From the NCBI RefSeq assembly GCF_006965445.1, contig NZ_CP041356.1, positions 2,170,001 to 2,234,000 on the forward strand: DNA of 64,000 nucleotides, read 5' to 3'. A model generated the notes under the pieces. The model saw nothing but the letters and a program-made list of their open reading frames with translations. It did no database searches and had not been told where the DNA came from. This DNA is from Lactococcus protaetiae. GTDB lineage: Bacteria; Bacillota; Bacilli; Lactobacillales; Streptococcaceae. Both the position numbers and the translations under genes were made by a program. Shown here piece by piece: positions 46,607-56,614 of the stretch (its first letter is position 1; the number at the start of each line of letters is the position of its first letter).

Positions 46607-47448
46607 TTTAATTTTCTCTCTGCTGCTCTCAATGTCTGTTCCATTAGCATCGTAATCGTCATGGGTCCTACTCCACCAGGAACCGGTGTAATCAAGCTCA
46701 CAATATCTTTGACTTGCTCAAAATCGACATCGCCATGTAATTTTCCATTCTCATCCCGATTCATTCCAACATCAATGACAACTGCGCCTTCTTTAACGTC
46801 ATTCCTACCTATGAAACGATCTTGACCAATGGCAACTACTAGAATATCCGCTTGCCTTGTGAGTTCTGATAAGTTTTTTGTCCTAGAATGTGCGATTGTT
46901 ACAGTCGCATCTGCCATCATAAGAAGTTGAGCCATAGGCTTTCCAACGATATTTGAACGTCCAACTACAACCGCTTGCTTACCAGATAACTCAACATGAT
47001 ACTCTCGAAACATCTCCATAATCCCAGCTGGAGTTGATGGAATCATCAAAGGATTTCCTGACCAAAGTCGCCCCATGTTCATTGGATGAAAACCATCTAC
47101 ATCCTTTTCAGGAGTAATCGCAAGTAGGACTTTTTCTTCTGAAATATGTGCAGGTAGAGGAAGTTGAACTAAAATACCGTGCCAAGTATTATCATTATTT
47201 AACGTTTCAATCAAATTTAATAATTCAATTTCTTCTATTTCCTCAGGCAACCGAAGCACACTGGACTTCATACCTATCGCTGTTGCTTGACGTTCTTTAT
47301 TTCTTACATAGATTTGGCTTGCAGGATTTTCCCCAACTAAAATCACGATTAATCCTGGAATAATTCCAGAAGCTTTTAATTTTTCAACTCTAACTTTCAA
47401 CTCTGCTTGCATTTTTGCAGCGAGCGCTTTTCCATCTATCAATTTCAT
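46603..47448 (-). CDS. folD: Methylenetetrahydrofolate dehydrogenase/cyclohydrolase FolD
   Basis: A 281-residue bifunctional enzyme of one-carbon metabolism. Motifs: [18 protein letters not shown] (near 39-56), [19 protein letters not shown] and [16 protein letters not shown]. The start at 47448 is chosen over the ATG at 47457: TGA-TATAAT (47456-47461) overlaps the latter and lies seven bases before the former, with no Shine-Dalgarno, so the mRNA looks leaderless. First gene of folD-small membrane protein-yrdB-xseA. Confidence 0.95.
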   Translation of the reverse strand: MKLIDGKALAAKMQAELKVRVEKLKASGIIPGLIVILVGENPASQIYVRNKERQATAIGMKSSVLRLPEEIEEIELLNLIETLNNDNTWHGILVQLPLPAHISEEKVLLAITPEKDVDGFHPMNMGRLWSGNPLMIPSTPAGIMEMFREYHVELSGKQAVVVGRSNIVGKPMAQLLMMADATVTIAHSRTKNLSELTRQADILVVAIGQDRFIGRNDVKEGAVVIDVGMNRDENGKLHGDVDFEQVKDIVSLITPVPGGVGPMTITMLMEQTLRAAERKLK

Positions 47449-47455
47449 ATTATTC

Positions 47456-47464
47456 ATTATATCA
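47456..47464 (-). promoter_or_regulatory. folD extended -10
   Basis: TGA-TATAAT on the minus strand, seven bases before the folD ATG at 47448. Confidence 0.55.
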
Positions 47465-47565
47465 TAAGCTGAGTTGCTTCTCCTTTATCCTTTTATAATA
47501 TTTCTTACTTTAAATTTGATTGTTCGTAAATTTAATTGAGTCTATTTGATAAATGCTAAATAAAG

Positions 47566-47950
47566 TCAGGGCTTATTCAGTGGGAGTTTCGTAGAACATT
47601 TGTCCATTTTCTCTAGTCGTCGATATCTTCGCTGCGCTACGCTGTTCATTCGCTCTATCTCCGCTTTGCTACGCTGCCGATTTCACTAAGCCACTAAAGT
47701 GGCAAGTTCAAATCGCAAGAGACTAGATGAAACAACTAGCATATCCGTTGCTGCTTTAGCGTAAACGGCTATCCTATAAAGTCGCAAGGCGAAGTGGTCT
47801 TGTCCCTGAAGTCTAAGCGCTAGGGCAGTCGGACGAAATTCAAAGATTGCCATTCCGACTAGGTGCTTTGCCTTTTGCTCTTACTGCTTTAGCAGTTAAG
47901 CAAACGGACAGCCTAGCAAAGCGGAGATAGCACGCACTTGCTTTGATAAA
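47566..47950. repeat. Hairpin-mosaic repeat, copy R9 (inverted)
   Basis: About 385 bp from agtcagggcttattcagtgg to gcacgcacttgctttgataaa. It contains ccactaaagtgg, gctgctttagc, gctatcctataaagtcgcaagg and ctgctttagcagttaagcaaacgg. It ends right beside the copB promoter, 20 bases before the -35. Confidence 0.85.
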
Positions 47951-47968
47951 ATATAAAATCATATAGAC

Positions 47969-47997
47969 TTGACTTTTATCATTTACAAGTGTAAACT
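47969..47997 (+). promoter_or_regulatory. copB promoter with cop box
   Basis: TTGACT (47969-47974), 17 bases, TAAACT (47992-47997). The perfect cop box TACAAGTGTA (47984-47993), the CopY/CopR operator consensus TACANNTGTA, overlaps the spacer and the -10. This supports copper-responsive derepression. Confidence 0.75.
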
Positions 47998-48053
47998 TTA
48001 ATTATAAATAAATCTTCGATCTAACGAGTTAATAGTGTAAAAGGAGGAATAAA

Positions 48054-50126
48054 ATGTTAGAAAAACACCATTCACACTTGGAACATGAAGAGCATATATC
48101 CATGTCCAGTTCACACCAAGTTCAGCCTGAGCATCACGATATAATCCATATGAATCAGCCACATGACATGGATATGATGAATCATGGTGGACACATGATG
48201 CATATGGGAAATATGTCTTTAAAATTAAAAGTTGCAATTATCCTTATGATTCCACTACTCCTTATCTCTCCAATTGCTGGCTTTACAATCTTGAAATTCT
48301 CTGGAAGTGAGATAGTACAGCTCATTCTTGGGACGGCAATCTTTTCTTACTCTGGTACTCCTTTTTTCAGCGGTGCAAAAGGTGAGCTTAAAAGTCATAA
48401 GCCTGCTATGATGATGCTCATCACAATGGGTATCACTGTTGCTTACGCCTATTCCGTTTATGCTACAATCATCAGTCTAACCGGTGGAATGGCAATGAAT
48501 TTTTGGTTTGAGCTTTCCACTTTGATTGTTATCATGCTCATTGGACATTTGATTGAGATGAAAGCAGTCATGGGAGCGGGTGATGCATTAAAAGACCTTG
48601 CTAGCCTTATTCCCAAAAAAGCCCATCTAAAAAGCGGAAAAGATATAGATATTTCTGAGCTACAAGTCGGCGATACACTTTTAGTCAAAGAAAATGAGAA
48701 AATCCCTGCTGATGGTTTGATTTTAGATTCTGCAAATGTTGATGAATCAATGATTACGGGTGAAAGTCGTGCAGTAAATAAAAAGCCTAATGACCCTATC
48801 TATGGTGGTTCACTCAATCAAAATATCCCATTTGAAATGACTGTCACAACAATCGGAAAAGATAGCTTCCTCAATCAAGTTGCTGAACTTGTAAAAAATG
48901 CCCAATCGCAAAAATCTAATCTTGAAAATATGGCAGACAAAGTAGCTGGTTATCTTTTCTATGCTGCCTTGAGTGTTGGGATTATTTCATTTGTTTTTTG
49001 GGCGATGACTTCTAGTTTCAGTTTTGCTTTGCTTCTTGCAGTTTCCGTCTTTGTTATTGCTTGTCCCCATGCTCTCGGACTTGCAGTTCCACTTGTAGTA
49101 TCGCGTTTGACAAGTATTTCTGCCAAAAATGGTTTATTAATTCAAAATCGTACTTCCCTTGAACAAATCAGTAGTATTAAATATGCATTGATGGATAAAA
49201 CAGGAACTTTGACTGATGGTCAGTTCAGAGTAAGAAAGATTGTTGATTTTACTGGAAATACAGATATTTTACAACTAATGGCTACTTTAGAACAAAGTTC
49301 CACTCATCCGATTGCCTTATCTATCGTGAAATCTGCTAAAGATTTGCCACTGCTTCCGGCTGAAAATGTTCAAAATATACCTGGAGTTGGTCTATCCGGA
49401 CAAATTTTGAGTAAAAGTTATGAGATTGTCAATCTTAAATACCTGCGTAAACAACAGCTTAAGTTTGATGACACACGCGTCATTGAATCTCTAAATCTTG
49501 GTTTAACCCTTTCTTTCTTGATTGACGAAGAAAAAAATGTCCTCGGTTTTATCGCTTTAGGAGATTCACCTAAAAATGATGCTAAAGCTTTTATTGCAGG
49601 GCTTCTTGCGCAGGGGATTATACCCGTGATGCTGACTGGTGATAATCAAGCTACTGCTGAAAAAGTTGCCAGAAACCTAAATATTCCAGAATTTCGTGCC
49701 GAATTAAATCCCGAAGATAAAGCAAACTTAGTGAAAGAATATCAAAAGAAAGGCGGTGTCCTTTTCATTGGTGACGGTGTCAATGATTCTCCTGCTCTTG
49801 CTACTGCAGACATTGGTTTTGCAATTGGAGCTGGAACCTCTGTCGCAATTGCTACAGCCGATGTTGTGCTCGTCAACTCTAATCCTAGTGATGTTTTAGA
49901 TATGATTAATATTTCTAAGAAAATGCTCAGAAAAATGAAACAAAATCTTTGGTTTGGAGCTGGCTACAATATCATAGCTATTCCAATTGCTGCCGGGATT
50001 ATCTACCCATTTACGGGACTCTACATTGATCCTTTGATTGCAGCCGTATTGATGTCTGCTTCGACCGTCATCGTTTCTATCAATGCTATGGGTTTAAAAT
50101 ATGATAAAAAAACGACTGACAGATGA
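48054..50126 (+). CDS. copB: CopB-type copper-transporting P1B ATPase
   Basis: A 690-residue membrane ATPase with a His/Met-rich N-terminus (about residues 1-57, e.g. NHGGHMMHMG) in place of a CxxC domain. The transmembrane metal site is CPH (VIACPHALGLAVP). DKTGTLT holds the phosphorylated Asp, STHPIALS is the P1B HP motif, and GDGVNDSPALA the hinge. The CPH class (CopB) expels copper, often Cu(II) or Cu(I), or silver. AAAGGAGG precedes the ATG. Controlled by a cop box; the repressor gene is not in this window. Confidence 0.92.
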   Translation: MLEKHHSHLEHEEHISMSSSHQVQPEHHDIIHMNQPHDMDMMNHGGHMMHMGNMSLKLKVAIILMIPLLLISPIAGFTILKFSGSEIVQLILGTAIFSYSGTPFFSGAKGELKSHKPAMMMLITMGITVAYAYSVYATIISLTGGMAMNFWFELSTLIVIMLIGHLIEMKAVMGAGDALKDLASLIPKKAHLKSGKDIDISELQVGDTLLVKENEKIPADGLILDSANVDESMITGESRAVNKKPNDPIYGGSLNQNIPFEMTVTTIGKDSFLNQVAELVKNAQSQKSNLENMADKVAGYLFYAALSVGIISFVFWAMTSSFSFALLLAVSVFVIACPHALGLAVPLVVSRLTSISAKNGLLIQNRTSLEQISSIKYALMDKTGTLTDGQFRVRKIVDFTGNTDILQLMATLEQSSTHPIALSIVKSAKDLPLLPAENVQNIPGVGLSGQILSKSYEIVNLKYLRKQQLKFDDTRVIESLNLGLTLSFLIDEEKNVLGFIALGDSPKNDAKAFIAGLLAQGIIPVMLTGDNQATAEKVARNLNIPEFRAELNPEDKANLVKEYQKKGGVLFIGDGVNDSPALATADIGFAIGAGTSVAIATADVVLVNSNPSDVLDMINISKKMLRKMKQNLWFGAGYNIIAIPIAAGIIYPFTGLYIDPLIAAVLMSASTVIVSINAMGLKYDKKTTDR

Positions 50127-50160
50127 TAAAATTTTCTGTCAGTACACTTATGAATCAAAA

Positions 50161-50195
50161 AAAACTCTGTCAGTATACTGACAGAATTTTTTATT
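50161..50195. terminator. Bidirectional terminator between copB and the oxidoreductase
   Basis: CTCTGTCAGTATACTGACAGAATTTTTT: palindrome built from the CTGTCAG word, with A run left and T run right. A first, looser copy, ACTGACAGA...TCTGTCAGT, overlaps the copB stop at about 50113-50145. Confidence 0.75.
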
Positions 50196-50213
50196 ACTAA
50201 TAAAACGGTATTT

Positions 50214-51521
50214 TCAATAGAAATAACCTAAATCACTAGCAACAGTTGGATAAGCTGATATCATTTTATCAAATTCTAACAAATTAATTTTCTGTTGAAT
50301 CAAAATCATCAATAAATTAATGACCTCGTCAGCAACTGAACTTACTGTCACAGCCCCAACAATTTCGTTCGCATCATTGACAGCCACTTTCATTTTCGCC
50401 ACAGGGTCATTTATTCGTTTATAAGTGTACCATGATGACAAATCAAACGACTTCAACTTAATACCTTCGCCTTCTAATTGCCCAACTTGCGCAAGTTTAG
50501 TAGCACCAAAAATAACTGCTGGAATCACAGGATAGTCGATAGGCTGTCTGTCAGTACTGACCAAATTTTCTCCAAGATAACGCCCTTCAAAATCCGAAAC
50601 AGGAGTAAAATGGCCTTGCTTTTTTGAAATGACATCGCCAAGTGCATAGATTTGTGGGTGACTTGTTTGTAGATATTCATCAACAAATACTCCCGATTGA
50701 TCCGCCCCAACACCTACTGCTTCAAGATTAAGTAAATCAACATTTGCTACCCGTCCCACTCCAGCAATGACAAGGTCTGTCAGTAACTGATGACCATTTT
50801 TGTCAGTAATGACAAAGCCGTCAATACTTTTCTCAACTTTGCTGATGTTGATATTTTCTTTAAAAACAATTCCTTCAGCCTTGAGTTGATTGAGAAAAAC
50901 TTCTCCGATTTCTTTGTCAAAATGACCGATTTCCAAATCCCCTGATGCAATAACAGTCACTTCCGCTCCTGTCGCGTGAGCAATTTGGGCAAGTTCTAGA
51001 GAAACTGACCCTGCACCAATAAATGTTACTTTTCGAGGCATTTCCTCAAGTGCCAGAAAATCATTGCTTGTTTTCAGAAATTCCTTACCAACAATATCTA
51101 ATTGACGAGGTCGAGTTCCTGTCGCGATAATATAATTTCTAGCTTTATAAACTTTATCTGCCACTTGTATTTCGCCAGTAGTGGTGAAACTTGCCGTGCC
51201 ATAGAGCGTAGTAATCCCTGATTTTTGCAAACCAGCGAGCGTTTTTTCTTCAAGTGGGTCTGTAATTGCAAGTTTTCTCCCTCGAATGCCTTTCCAATCT
51301 AAGCTCAACTCCCCTGTAATACCTTGATTTTTTAGATTTTCAACCCGAGCTTTTGCTTCAACAACCGCCATCATCACTTTTGTAGGGTCACATCCATAAT
51401 TGGGGCAAGTTCCACCCCATTTATCATTTTCAATGATTGCAACTTTCCTTTTACCATTGTTAAGAGAATAAGCCAATCCAAGTCCACCAGGCCCAGCTCC
51501 AATAATAATATAATCAAACAT
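50214..51521 (-). CDS. FAD-dependent pyridine nucleotide-disulfide oxidoreductase
   Basis: A 435-residue class I disulfide reductase (glutathione or mercuric reductase family). FAD site GAGPGGLGLAYSL (residues 8-20), redox pair in GGTCPNYGCDPTK (near residues 37-49), NAD(P) site FIGAGSVSLELAQIAH and FAD motif YALGDV. The C-terminal dimer domain lacks an obvious HPT-type active site, ending VASDLGYFY, so the disulfide substrate is unclear. GGAGGAGCG precedes the ATG. Convergent with copB. Confidence 0.85.
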   Translation of the reverse strand: MFDYIIIGAGPGGLGLAYSLNNGKRKVAIIENDKWGGTCPNYGCDPTKVMMAVVEAKARVENLKNQGITGELSLDWKGIRGRKLAITDPLEEKTLAGLQKSGITTLYGTASFTTTGEIQVADKVYKARNYIIATGTRPRQLDIVGKEFLKTSNDFLALEEMPRKVTFIGAGSVSLELAQIAHATGAEVTVIASGDLEIGHFDKEIGEVFLNQLKAEGIVFKENINISKVEKSIDGFVITDKNGHQLLTDLVIAGVGRVANVDLLNLEAVGVGADQSGVFVDEYLQTSHPQIYALGDVISKKQGHFTPVSDFEGRYLGENLVSTDRQPIDYPVIPAVIFGATKLAQVGQLEGEGIKLKSFDLSSWYTYKRINDPVAKMKVAVNDANEIVGAVTVSSVADEVINLLMILIQQKINLLEFDKMISAYPTVASDLGYFY

Positions 51522-51642
51522 CCTTTCGCTCCTCCATTTTCAATTTTATTCTTTTATTAACAAATTAACATCTCTTGCTCATTTTACTTTTTTTATGCTT
51601 ATTTTAAAAATATTCTGCTTGCAGTAATATTTATTCTCAAAT

Positions 51643-51668
51643 AAAAAAACAGCGGTGTTGCCCGCTGA
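51643..51668 (-). terminator. Terminator of the spx gene
   Basis: Minus-strand CAGCGG-gcaaca-CCGCTG followed by TTTTTTT, partly overlapping the end of the spx region. Confidence 0.8.
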
Positions 51669-51673
51669 ATTTT

Positions 51674-52102
51674 CTATCCTTCATTTTTTAATTGTTCTAA
51701 CTCATATTCACGGACTCTTTCTGTCGCCACTTTAATTTCTACCTGTCTGATTTCTCTTGGTAAGAATTTTCTAATCTCATCTTCATTATAACCAACTTGA
51801 AGTCTTTTATCATCAACAATCAATGGACGGCGCAACAATGTGCGATTTTCATCCATAACCTCAATTAAATCATTAAGCATAATATTTTCAAAATCAATAT
51901 TCAGGCGATGGTAAGCTCTACTTCTCTTAGAAATAATGTCCTCCGTTCCCCCTTCTGTTAGAGATAGAATCTCCAGAAAATCCTCTTTGCTAATTGTATC
52001 TGTTAATAAATTTACTTCCTGATACTCCATGCGATGACTTTCTAGCCATTCTTTTGCTTTTTTACATGAACTACATGCTACTACAGTATAAATTTTTATC
52101 AT
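51674..52102 (-). CDS. spx: Spx-family regulator with CxxC redox switch
   Basis: A 142-residue Spx protein. CSSC at residues 10-13 (VVACSSCKKAKEWL) is the redox switch; SKRSRAYHRLNID and RRPLIVDDKRLQVGYNEDEIRKFLPR are Spx motifs. Spx binds the alpha subunit of RNA polymerase and redirects transcription under disulfide stress; ClpXP normally degrades it. In contrast to the Spx-like protein at 9.9 kb, the switch is intact. GAGGTAG precedes the ATG. Confidence 0.88.
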   Translation of the reverse strand: MIKIYTVVACSSCKKAKEWLESHRMEYQEVNLLTDTISKEDFLEILSLTEGGTEDIISKRSRAYHRLNIDFENIMLNDLIEVMDENRTLLRRPLIVDDKRLQVGYNEDEIRKFLPREIRQVEIKVATERVREYELEQLKNEG

Positions 52103-52257
52103 AAGAACTACCTCATTTACTTTTCATTATTTTCTCATTCGTTCTTAATTATATTCTAACATAAATATAAGATTTGTAAATACTTTTATTAGATAAAAAT
52201 TAGCATTTAATCTAAAAATAATCTATAAGAAAAAAGACTGAAACTATTCAGTCTTTT

Positions 52258-52756
52258 TAACTTAGCAAGTGCGTGCTATCTCCACCCTTTGGGCTACGCT
52301 GTCCATTTGCTCTATCTCCGTTTCACTGCGCTGTCGATTCTCGCTACGGCACGAACGTGCCTAGTCGAAGTCGCAAATCGCTACGTGCTCTGCACGCCGT
52401 TCTACGAACGGTCTACGCAACTTCGTTGCTCCGCTGTCCGTTTGATTGCCATTTGGCGTTGGCACTTTAGTGCCTTACAGCCAATGGTCATGCGAAGCTA
52501 ACTGCTAAAGCAGTAAGAGCAAAAGGCAAAGCGATAAGGCGAAGTAGCAAGCTCTGCTTTTGTTCTACTGCCCTACGACCTTAGCGCTTTAGCGATTGCG
52601 ATTTGAGCTTGTTGCTTTAGCAACTTAGCGAAATCGACAGCGGAGCAAAGCGAGATAGACTTCAGGGACAGGGTGACCTCATATCTTTGATGTGAGGTTG
52701 TGCCCTAACATTGGTGGGGGAAAAAAATCCCCCACCAATGAAATAATCACTTCAAT
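52258..52756. repeat. Hairpin-mosaic repeat, copy R10
   Basis: About 500 bp from TTAACTTAGCAAGTGCGTGC to GGTGGGGGaaaaaaATCCCCCACC and TGAAATaatcACTTCA. Interior: ggcacgaacgtgcc, gctctgcacgccgttctacgaacggt, ggcactttagtgcc and tgctttagcaac. Same order as R4 and R6. The 715-base gap between spx and alr is otherwise A/T-rich and empty. Confidence 0.85.
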
Positions 52757-52817
52757 TTATTTTTGCACATAAAACTTTTAAATATTAGTCAACCAATAAT
52801 GTAACGAGCCCTCTCTA

Positions 52818-53921
52818 TTACTTATATACCCGATGAATGCGATCAGAGAGTAAGCATAAGACTTCATAATTAATTGTTTTCCGCCATGCAGCAATGTCTT
52901 GTGCTGTGATTTCATTATCACCATCACGTCCAATCAGCGTAACAGGAGTCCCAATAGAATAACTCTTATCCAATTTAATCATCATTTGATCCATTGAAAC
53001 TCGACCTACTATCTCACAGAATTTACCATCAACTAAGACATGGAATCCTTGCATATCACGTGTCCAACCATCAGCGTAACCTATCGACACTGTACCAATC
53101 CAAGTATTTTCAGTTGCACGGTAGGTTGCACCATAACCTAAAGTATCACCAGCATGAATCTCTTTGATATGTGTGAGTTCAGATTTCAAAGAAAAAGCAG
53201 CTTCCAACTCAAACGGAAGTTCTAAAGTTGTACCACTCGGGTTTAGTCCATACATCGAAACACCTAAACGCTCAATATCTTGTACCTGATTTGTATGCCA
53301 CAACGCTGAGGCTGTATTAGTCGAATGAACATAATGAGGGCGTCTTGATAGATTTGAAACAATCTTATCAAATTTCATTTTTTGTTCATTAAATTTTGTA
53401 TCGTCTGCTTCGTCTGCTGTTGCAAAATGCGTAAACACCCCATCAAATTGAATATGATATTTATCCGCCAACGCTATCATATCATTCGCTTCTTTAGCAT
53501 CTCGAACACCAATTCTACCCATTCCTGAGTCAACCGCAATATGAAGTTTTAGAGTCGAAAAATCAGCTTTTTCTTTCACAATTAATTGTAGCCACTCTAG
53601 GCTCGGAGCAGTCAGAGTAATATTCAAGCTCGCTGCAATATCAACATTATCTGGAACAATACCTGACAACACCAAAATTGGCTTAGTGATTAAATGATTC
53701 CGAAGCTCAATTGCTTCATCTAAATTTGAAACACAAAAACCATCAACTAAATCATGAATTGCTTGTGAAACAGGAATTGAACCGTGACCATAGGCATTAG
53801 CTTTAACTACTCCCCATATTTCTGGATGAGTCCCTATATGTTTCCGAAACTTTTTGATATTATTTTGAATCGCCGCTAAGTCAATCACTGCTGGTGTATG
53901 ACGATGTGGTGAAGATTTCAT
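52818..53921 (-). CDS. alr: Alanine racemase
   Basis: A 367-residue PLP enzyme making D-alanine for the cell wall. The PLP lysine lies in WGVVKANAYGHG (near residues 37-48); DSGMGRIGVR, STNTASALW and SIGYADGWTR are family motifs. The ATG at 53921 has GTAGGTAA upstream; the GTG at 53939 is less likely. Downstream of acpS on the same strand with a 440-base gap. Confidence 0.95.
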   Translation of the reverse strand: MKSSPHRHTPAVIDLAAIQNNIKKFRKHIGTHPEIWGVVKANAYGHGSIPVSQAIHDLVDGFCVSNLDEAIELRNHLITKPILVLSGIVPDNVDIAASLNITLTAPSLEWLQLIVKEKADFSTLKLHIAVDSGMGRIGVRDAKEANDMIALADKYHIQFDGVFTHFATADEADDTKFNEQKMKFDKIVSNLSRRPHYVHSTNTASALWHTNQVQDIERLGVSMYGLNPSGTTLELPFELEAAFSLKSELTHIKEIHAGDTLGYGATYRATENTWIGTVSIGYADGWTRDMQGFHVLVDGKFCEIVGRVSMDQMMIKLDKSYSIGTPVTLIGRDGDNEITAQDIAAWRKTINYEVLCLLSDRIHRVYK

Positions 53922-54039
53922 AAAATTACCTACTTTCACGCTGTCACATCTATACTAAATTTACCGTAGCTAACTAAACTATTGTGGAAAATGCCAATGA
54001 TTCATGGTTCCTCACACCTATCCTGATACAAAAAATGTA

Positions 54040-54185
54040 CCAGAACACGCTATACTCGGTGCATCGTTCTACGAATGGTCTATGTTCGTTACACACCACA
54101 GGTATCCATTCGCTCTAAAGCTGCTAAAGCCATAAGAGAAAAAGGCGCGCTAATTCAGAACGACTAATAAAATGGACAGGTCCAT
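54040..54185. repeat. Degenerate hairpin-mosaic remnant, R11
   Basis: Scattered family words: cgttctacgaatggtctatg, caccacaggtatccattcgctcta and gctgctaaagcc. It has no recognisable ends. The rest of the gap 53922-54364 is A/T-rich; a short protein-like frame without a good start lies near 54239-54362. Confidence 0.55.
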
Positions 54186-54364
54186 TTTAAAATTATCTAG
54201 TATAAAAAATCTTAACTTTTTAGTAAATTGTTATTATTTTACAACTGCTTTTTGAGCATCATATTATAAAAGTAATCTTCTATAGACTTACTAATTCCTT
54301 CGTCTTGTTGCTCTAGCACATATTCTTCCAAAGAATATAAGTGAAAGTGACGATTTTCGCCACT

Positions 54365-54727
54365 TTACTCATTTTTTTCTAAAACTACAAAAGCAACAGC
54401 CTCTAGACTACTGTGAGAAATGGATAAATGAACTTCTCCACTAAAAGGATGTTTGGAAAAATAAGGTTTCCCAAGTTCATCATTTTGAATCTCCAAATCA
54501 TGCATTCCGAGTTGTTTGCTAATTCCTGTACCGTATGCTTTTGAGTAGGCCTCTTTAGCTGCCCACCTTCCTGCAAGAAACTCTGTCTTACGATTTGTGG
54601 AATTAAAACTTTTAAATTTCTCTAATTCTGATGCTGTCAAAACTTGTTCTACAAAACGCTCTGAATGTTCTAGGGCTTTCTGAATTCTGGTTAACTCGAC
54701 ATTATCTACGCCATTCCCAAAAATCAT
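54365..54727 (-). CDS. acpS: Holo-[acyl-carrier-protein] synthase
   Basis: A 120-residue 4'-phosphopantetheinyl transferase. Motifs: [12 protein letters not shown] (residues 4-15, with G-V-D), [19 protein letters not shown] and [14 protein letters not shown]. It adds the prosthetic group to ACP. AAGGGG precedes the ATG. It is commonly paired with alr, as here. Confidence 0.95.
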   Translation of the reverse strand: MIFGNGVDNVELTRIQKALEHSERFVEQVLTASELEKFKSFNSTNRKTEFLAGRWAAKEAYSKAYGTGISKQLGMHDLEIQNDELGKPYFSKHPFSGEVHLSISHSSLEAVAFVVLEKNE

Positions 54728-54805
54728 ATCAATACCCCTTCTTACAACAATTTATTTCTAATCTATCGAATCTATTCAGAGACTCTACTTTTTCGCAAAT
54801 TTGAC

Positions 54806-56212
54806 TCATTTAGCTAATTCGTAGATAGCCTCAGCATAAATTGCGGCAGCCTTGAAGATGTTTTCTACTGGTTTAAATTCATTGGCTTGGTGCATTGTAT
54901 CCTGTTCTCCTTCAAACATTGCGCCATATGCAACACCACGTTCAAGGAGTCGTCCAAATGTTCCTCCACCGATAATTGTTTCGTACCCTTTAAGTCCTGT
55001 ATGTTTTTCATAAACATCAATCAAAGTTGATACAAGTGGGTCTGACATTGGAACATAGTGAGGTGTGTGCAAATGTTTAGACAACTCAACTTCTACGACA
55101 CCATCAAGTTTTTGCAGAATTTCTTGCATACGTTCTGGACTATTGCCCTGTGGGAAGCGGAAGTTCAAAGCAATTTTTCCTTCTGTTGCTTCGTCAAATG
55201 ACCAAACGCCAGCATTCATTGATGTGTTACCCATAAGGTCATCAACATAAGCAATGCCAAGTTTTTCACCTTCATGGTCTTCAAGTAATTTTTCACTACC
55301 TACTTTGATAAATGCTGCAGCACCGTCAGCAAAGTCAAATTGGTTCAAGAATAATGTAAGGTAGGTTGCACCATTAACCCCTTTTTCTGGCATCGCACCG
55401 TGAGCGGACTTCCCATAGATTGTAATGGTTGCTTTTCCATCCTCTTCATTCAAATCAAAGCGAAGGTTTTTATCTGCATGTTCAGCAACAAATTTTTCAA
55501 GAGCTGCTTGAAGATTTTTTGCTCCCGAAATAACTGCTGTTGCAGATTCTGGTACCATATTTTCAGCAAGTCCTGCCTTAAAGCTGTGAAGAACAACTGA
55601 ACCTGCATTTTTTCCTGCAAAATGAAGATATTCTGTGATATTTCCCTTTTCACCGTTGATGATTGGAAATTCTGCATCTGGTGAGAAGCCAAAATCAGGC
55701 AATGGTAATTCACAGTGTTCAAAGTAATAATCCATATCTGCCCAACCTGTTTCTTCATTGGTTCCGACAATAAAACGGATTTTTTTGGATAATGAAACAT
55801 TCAGCTCTTTTAAAATATTAAGCGCATAATAGCAAGCAACCGTTGGTCCTTTGTCATCTGAAGCGCCACGCGCATAAAGATTTCCCTCACGAATTTCTGG
55901 TTCAAAGGGGTCTGAATCCCAGCCAGAACCTGCGGGAACAACGTCTAAGTGACCAATGATGCCGAGAGTTTCATCCCCCTCACCGTATTCAAAATGTCCT
56001 ACATAGTTGTCATAGTTTTTTGTTTTATAACCATCGCGCTCAGCGATTTCAAGAAAAGCATCAAGCGCTTTACGTGGTCCAGGACCAAATGGATTTTCCG
56101 CATCTGCATGTTCCATATCCATTGCAGAATTAATGCGCAAAAGGCTAAATAAATCTGCCATCAATGCATCTTTACGTTTTTCAACTTCAGCTGTAAAATC
56201 AATCGTTGTCAT
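54806..56212 (-). CDS. pepV: Xaa-His dipeptidase PepV (M20 family)
   Basis: A 468-residue zinc dipeptidase, full length for PepV. Metal and catalytic motifs: [10 protein letters not shown] (near residues 86-95), [24 protein letters not shown] and DAEFP. It cleaves a broad range of dipeptides in the cytoplasm as part of proteolytic nutrition. AAGGAG precedes the ATG and TGG-TATAAT lies about 30 bases upstream. Confidence 0.95.
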   Translation of the reverse strand: MTTIDFTAEVEKRKDALMADLFSLLRINSAMDMEHADAENPFGPGPRKALDAFLEIAERDGYKTKNYDNYVGHFEYGEGDETLGIIGHLDVVPAGSGWDSDPFEPEIREGNLYARGASDDKGPTVACYYALNILKELNVSLSKKIRFIVGTNEETGWADMDYYFEHCELPLPDFGFSPDAEFPIINGEKGNITEYLHFAGKNAGSVVLHSFKAGLAENMVPESATAVISGAKNLQAALEKFVAEHADKNLRFDLNEEDGKATITIYGKSAHGAMPEKGVNGATYLTLFLNQFDFADGAAAFIKVGSEKLLEDHEGEKLGIAYVDDLMGNTSMNAGVWSFDEATEGKIALNFRFPQGNSPERMQEILQKLDGVVEVELSKHLHTPHYVPMSDPLVSTLIDVYEKHTGLKGYETIIGGGTFGRLLERGVAYGAMFEGEQDTMHQANEFKPVENIFKAAAIYAEAIYELAK

Positions 56213-56249
56213 ATTTTCTCCTTGGAATTAATATATTTTAAATTATACC

Positions 56250-56273
56250 AAAAAATCAGACTTTCGTCTGACT
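56250..56273 (-). terminator. Terminator upstream of pepV
   Basis: Minus-strand GTCAGAC-gaaa-GTCTGA followed by TTTTTT; would end transcription coming from the GNAT gene through R12. Confidence 0.7.
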
Positions 56274-56311
56274 TTCTTGTATCTTGTTTAACTAACAACA
56301 CTGTTACCAAT

Positions 56312-56606
56312 AAAGTCAAGACTTATTCAGTGGGAGTTTCATAAAACATTTGTCCATTTTCTCTAGTCGCTATCTTCGTTGCGATACGCTGTCCGTTTGA
56401 TTGCCATTTAGCGTTGGCACTATTCTTTTAACTTTAGGAGGACAAAAGTTCATCGGCACTTTAGCGCCTTACAGCCAATGCCTTTTGCTCTTGCTGCTTT
56501 AGCAACTAAACTGGCAAGACGAAATGTAAGAGCAAAAGTCAATGCGACTGATAAAAGGGCAACTCACCACTGAATTTAGCCGCACTTACTTCGATAAAGT
56601 TAGACT
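56312..56606. repeat. Hairpin-mosaic repeat, copy R12 (inverted)
   Basis: Starts gtcaagacttattcagtggg and ends with ttacttcgataaag. Contains gttgccattt...ggcacttt-like words and tgctgctttagcaactaa, interrupted near 56425-56450 by an A/T-rich stretch not seen in other copies. Lies between pepV and the GNAT gene. Confidence 0.8.
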
Positions 56607-56614
56607 ATCTTAGC

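Noticed and set aside
52273-52501. Open frames of 65-70 codons inside repeat R10
   Set aside because: They lie wholly in the hairpin-mosaic element, have Arg/Leu/Cys-rich repetitive sequence, overlap each other in two frames and lack ribosome sites; similar frames arise in R2, R6 and R13.
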